Of a stretch of DNA of 58,000 bases, positions 54,026 through 58,000 are shown in pieces. This stretch comes from Cryptomeria japonica (Eukaryota; Streptophyta; Pinopsida; Cupressales; Cupressaceae): positions 556,107,136-556,165,135 of the forward strand of contig NC_081413.1 of assembly GCF_030272615.1 (NCBI RefSeq), read 5' to 3'. The notes below the pieces were generated by a model. It was not told where the DNA came from. It saw nothing but the letters and a program-made list of their open reading frames with translations, and made no database searches. The stretch's first letter is position 1; every line of letters starts with the position of its first letter. A program made the position numbers and the translations under genes.

Positions 54026-57000
54026 ATGGCACCCAAGATCCAAGATCCCATAATTGTCAAGAATGTAGAGAAGCCCTCACTGAAATACTCTTTGACCCCC
54101 AAAGTCGCTTCTAAACCGGATGACAAAACCGCCTTTTCACTCATCCTGGATAGAGTGTTACTAGTCGAAGATGTGAGATTCTTCACCAAATGTCATGTTG
54201 AAGAACTCGGTCATGTGGAAATCAAAGACACCTATGATGAGCTATGTACTGATGGTATATTGAACAACAAGTATGAGCACATCAAGATCAAGGGATTAAC
54301 TGAAGCCCTAACCTATCCCCGTGTGTTCAAACCCTAGTGGGTCAAGTTTGTTCAGAGCAGAGTTCATGATGATTTCATGTGGCTAGAAGAGCAACCATTT
54401 AAGATTACTAAGGAAATCATTCATCTGATTACCGGTTACCCTATCTATGATCATGCCCGAGTCCAGAAGATGATATCACTGAAGGAATTGATCAGTTTAA
54501 CCGGAGTGGAATCTGATTGCAGAGGATTGAAACTGAATAATGTCACTGATGAAGAACTAAAATTTGCCATTAGAGTAATGGGCTACTGTTTCTTCCAATC
54601 GGCAAGGGAAAACAATGTTCCCTGTGCAGCAGTAGACTTGGCTTACAAAATTGTGAAAAAGGGAATGAAAATTGACCTATGTGAGGTATTGCTGAAGAAC
54701 CTATTTGAAAATCTGAACACCATCAAGAAGCCGAAGAAGAACAACTCGGCTAATACTCTAAAGTTCGGATCACTACTTGTATGCATGTTTTTCTACTTTG
54801 AAAAATTCTTTCCATCAGTCGGTAAAGTTGTTTGGGAGCTACACCGACCTATCACCCATCGGATTAATGACTTCATTCAGAAGTTAAGTGATAATTTCAA
54901 TGATATCATGGATGATTACTTCAGTAAATTTCAAGAGAAAATGCATAACAGATATAGGATTCCACCCCAGCTAGTAGAGAAATACAAAAATGATATATGT
55001 TTTGAAGTTGACACCGATTACTGTTATGTGAATGTTGTGGAACTGAGGACTCAATCTTTGTCACCAATGGGTTACGAGATTGATTTTGACACCACAAAAC
55101 AACAAATTGATGCATTTCTTACATTGCCCAGACATGCTACCGAGCTAAGGTATGGTACCTATGAGGAAGTAAAGGAAAAGGTAAAGATGAATATTGTAGT
55201 ACCCAAAGCTACAAGAAAGGCAACAAAGATGATTAAGGCATTGTCAGAGAAATTCGGAGAAGACTCTTCCTCTACACCTGTCAAAGGCACCATTCCCATT
55301 ACCGAAGAGGAATCTGAAGCCCAAGAGGCAACTATAACACTGAGCACTGAATTGCCTAAGGGTAAAGTGTTAAAGAGAAAGAAACAAGACACATCAAAAG
55401 TCTCACCGACTCCACCTCCAATAAAACAACCTAACACTAGAGCATCTGCAGCTTCACCGAGTAAGAAGACAAAGAGTGTTACTGTTCCCAAGGTAACAAA
55501 GACATACAAGAAATCTACTCGGAGACTCATTTTGGCAAAAGAGTCTAGTGATATTGAATCAGAAGATGCAAGCAAATTTTAGATTGTCAAGAGCAAGAAG
55601 GTAAATATACATAGTGTTGAAAACTTCTGTGCTAATCTGAAAGAATATGGTGGATTTGGAGGATTTAGATATGTCAAGTATGAAACCAGGAACAATGATG
55701 AAAAGAGACAAATTGAAGAAGTTGTCATCTACACACTTCTAAAGTTTCGGTTAGCTCCATTATAACTAGCTAAGTCACTTCCAAATGAATTGTATCTGCA
55801 TATTGATAATAGGTGGAAGTATGCAATGGACTGAGAGAAACAAATCAGAGAAAGAAGTCTAGTCCATCTCTTTCCTGATATGTCAGTAGCTGAAATAAAG
55901 GAACATCTGACAACCTACAATTCAAAGTTTCCCATGAAACAAAGAGCCTTAAAACTGATGAATGGGCTATATATTGAAGTAGAAAATGAGACAAAAGCAA
56001 AGTGGCAGGAAATCTTTAAAATCAGAGATGTCGGTGAGCAAGCTACAGTTGAAATCGTTGATGTCACCGAGCACGATCCTGATGTCACCAAGCAAGGTCC
56101 TAATGTTACCGAACAAGACCCTACTGACACCATTCAAATAGATGAAGATGTCATGGATATAGAGGCATCGGAACAGGAAATGATAGAAGGCACTACATAT
56201 GCAAAACTTGTATCTAGTGAATCTATTTTGGAACAAGTTCAGCCTTATCCACCGATCAAGCAACCTATCTCAACCGAAACTCCTCAGGATACAGATCAAG
56301 GCACCGAAGGTCACAAGTCTGCAATAGGAGAAGGTACTACTCAAGAACAAACATCTCAAGCACCTTCTGGCACTGAAAATGTTGCAACTGAGACACCAAG
56401 TACTGAGACACCGAAGGACTCTATAGAGGCTAAAGGAACCGATCAAAGTGTTGCCTCTACCGAGCAACCTACCAAGGGTAATCAAGCCTCACAAGCCATT
56501 GTCTTAGTTCCATTGGTGAAAGGTAAAGAAAAGAAAGTGAAGAAGCATAGTTTTAAAGGTTGATTTGTCAAAACCCATAGTGTTGCCCAATGTAGACATA
56601 GAAAAATTAAAGGGGCAAGCACTCATTGATTTCGGAGAACTGTGCAAAGCAAAGCCCGAACAAGAGAAGCAAATGACCATTCAAAAGAAAAATAAAGTAC
56701 TTCAGAAGGTAAAAGTATTCCTAATAGATATGCTACCTGAAGCTATAGTATCAACTGATGCAGCCATCCACATTCAATTGGATGAACTCCTAACAAAGAT
56801 AGAGACATCTGGAGTAGATGCATCAGAGTATTTGAGCAAGCTGAAAGACAAAGAGCTCACTACCAAAATGATAGAAGAGGTACAAAAAGCTATAGCTATT
56901 GGCAAAGTTAAACTTGTCAAATTTATTGCTGAGTTGACTCCTCAACTCAAGCACATTCATTGTTTATTTTAGAAACTCTGCACATTTTCTTTATTCATTG

Positions 57001-57413
57001 AAGACATTAAGAATAAAACAGAGGTAATTGAGAAAGAGATCACCGATCTCTCAAATAAGTTGACTACCGAGCCAAATTCAGTTTAGAATTTTTATAGAAA
57101 GTTACAACAACTCATGGCTCAATAATTGGACTTAAGAAATGACGAACACAAGATCAGGATGGACATAATGACACTTAAGACATTATTCCTTCCTCATCTT
57201 TCATCACTCCAAGAACAGATCAACTGAGCCACATACTTATCTACTACTCAAGAGGGAAGCACTCTAGATGGCTTAATATCACTATTGGATGATATTTAAG
57301 CACAAAATTCTTTAATGGATAGTGTAAAGGATGCACTCTCTGTCGCTCTCACCGATGCCTGGACCAAGTACAAATCCATTTTTGATCAATTATCACCCCC
57401 AAATGGAAATTAA
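54026..57413 (+). pseudogene. E6 ORF2, large helical protein of unknown function
   Basis: From ATG 54026 one frame runs to about 56555 (stops at 54335, 55580, 55763, 55832), then shifts and continues to TAA 57411 with five more stops: about 1130 codons. N-terminal part: FKITKEIIHLITGYPIYDHARV and a helical domain (LKFAIRVMGYCFFQSAREN, NTLKFGSLLVCMFFYFEKFFPSV) that aligns by eye with the LINE downstream ORF. Middle: basic, Pro/Ser/Thr linker (KVLKRKKQDTSK, RASAASPSKKTKS), then a Thr/Glu-rich repeat tract (VTEHDPDVTKQGPNVTEQ). C-terminus: coiled coil. No enzymatic motif. Possibly the putative plant transposon protein family; unconfirmed. Confidence 0.72.
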
Positions 57414-57801
57414 GTTTTTGATGTTTGTCAAAAAGGGGGAGCGATACTATATTTGGGGAGTAATATGTTACAGTACTAGGGGAGTAATACAATATATTTA
57501 GGGAGTGATTCAGTATTGAGAGAATGATATAGTATTCGGAGTATAGTATACAGGGGGAGTATACTGAGTAGTGTAAGTAGAGTATCCAAGAGCAATATAC
57601 AGAACAGTAAGCAAAGCACAAGAACATATCACCAAGCATGCAAAATCAGAGTTATGTACAGTATATTAATAAGGGGAGTATATTTGATATATTATTTTAT
57701 TGACTATTGTATATAGTGTCAGTATAGTCAAATTTTGCAAGTATATAGATTATTGTGTTATAACTTTGAAAGTAGTTTTTGTCAAACATCTCAACTAATG
57801 T

Positions 57802-57814
57802 CAAAAGGGGAGAT
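57802..57814 (+). other. E6 polypurine tract
   Basis: CAAAAGGGGAGAT immediately before the 3' LTR start TGTTACTAC at 57815. Confidence 0.88.
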
Positions 57815-58000
57815 TGTTACTACTTAACAGATTGCCATTAGTTTTATGTCAAAGTTATACTATATACTCTAGTTGGTTATCTATTACCGAAATATTCAGT
57901 CGGTTTGTACAGTCTAGTCAGTTACATAAGAAAGCAGTCACATAACACAATATACATCGAGCTGTCTACCGAGTATCTTTACATGTCTACCGAGCAGCAA
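57815..58000 (+). mobile_element. E6 3' LTR (partial)
   Basis: First 186 bases, colinear without gaps with 50915-51100. 16 differences by hand count. Confidence 0.93.

Larger units (their letters stand above)
50915..58000 (+). mobile_element. E6, non-autonomous LTR retrotransposon (runs off the window)
   Basis: 5' LTR 50915-52054, initiator-Met primer-binding site, coiled-coil/zinc-knuckle gag-like frame, ORF2, polypurine tract 57802-57814 and the first 186 bases of the 3' LTR. Flank before the 5' LTR is ATAAT, the expected target duplication. No protease, RT or integrase. By hand, 16 of 186 LTR positions differ. Full length would be about 8.0 kb if the LTRs are equal. Confidence 0.92.

Noticed and set aside
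55159-55575. 138-codon minus-strand ORF
   Set aside because: Antisense to the basic linker of E6 ORF2.

Overview
The window is plant nuclear DNA made almost entirely of transposable elements. I see no complete host gene, no tRNA or rRNA gene and no CRISPR array. Plant origin rests on two 18-base primer-binding sites matching or nearly matching the 3' end of plant tRNA-Lys, one matching initiator tRNA-Met, a LINE whose reverse transcriptase is fused to an RNase H, and a Ty3/gypsy element with two RNase H domains (Tat-type). The amount of nested, decayed LTR retrotransposon suggests a large-genome seed plant. A gymnosperm is plausible, but that is inference.

Layout. 1-3899: 5' part of minus-strand Ty3/gypsy element E1 (open gag, leader, primer-binding site, 1.24 kb LTR). 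E1 sits inside E2 (3900-7069), a minus-strand gypsy element of which the leader, primer-binding site and 1.13 kb LTR remain. 7088-13220: decayed plus-strand element E7 (coiled-coil ORF and LTR-like segment), its LTR split by a 3.7 kb 5'-truncated LINE (9094-12809) in minus orientation. 13221-24099: AT-rich sequence without recognisable genes, holding microsatellites, short tandem duplications, a MITE-like inverted repeat, a 3.5 kb-spaced direct repeat and one unidentified coding remnant. 24100-46623: E3, a plus-strand Tat-type element: LTR, tRNA-Lys primer-binding site, long leader, small ORF1, gag, protease, G-patch, RT, two RNase H domains, integrase and an antisense ORF. It is interrupted at 31350-40117 by the complete non-autonomous element E4 (951 bp LTRs, TTACC target duplication) and at 46624 by a probable further element, E5. 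E5 is interrupted at 50915 by E6, a non-autonomous element with 1140 bp LTRs running off the right edge.

How the parts relate. E2, E3 and E4 share related LTR starts and a homologous leader block flanked by degenerate arrays of a TAGCGC motif. E4 encodes no polymerase and could therefore be a parasite of E3-like helpers, and it landed inside one. E6 (no RT or integrase) and the LINE both carry ORFs with what looks like the same helical domain. Nearly all reading frames are broken. E1 gag is the exception: it stays open for 492 codons up to the window edge. Nesting order, with hand-counted LTR differences (E4 about 3 percent over 951 bases; E6 about 9 percent over 186), indicates several waves of insertion.
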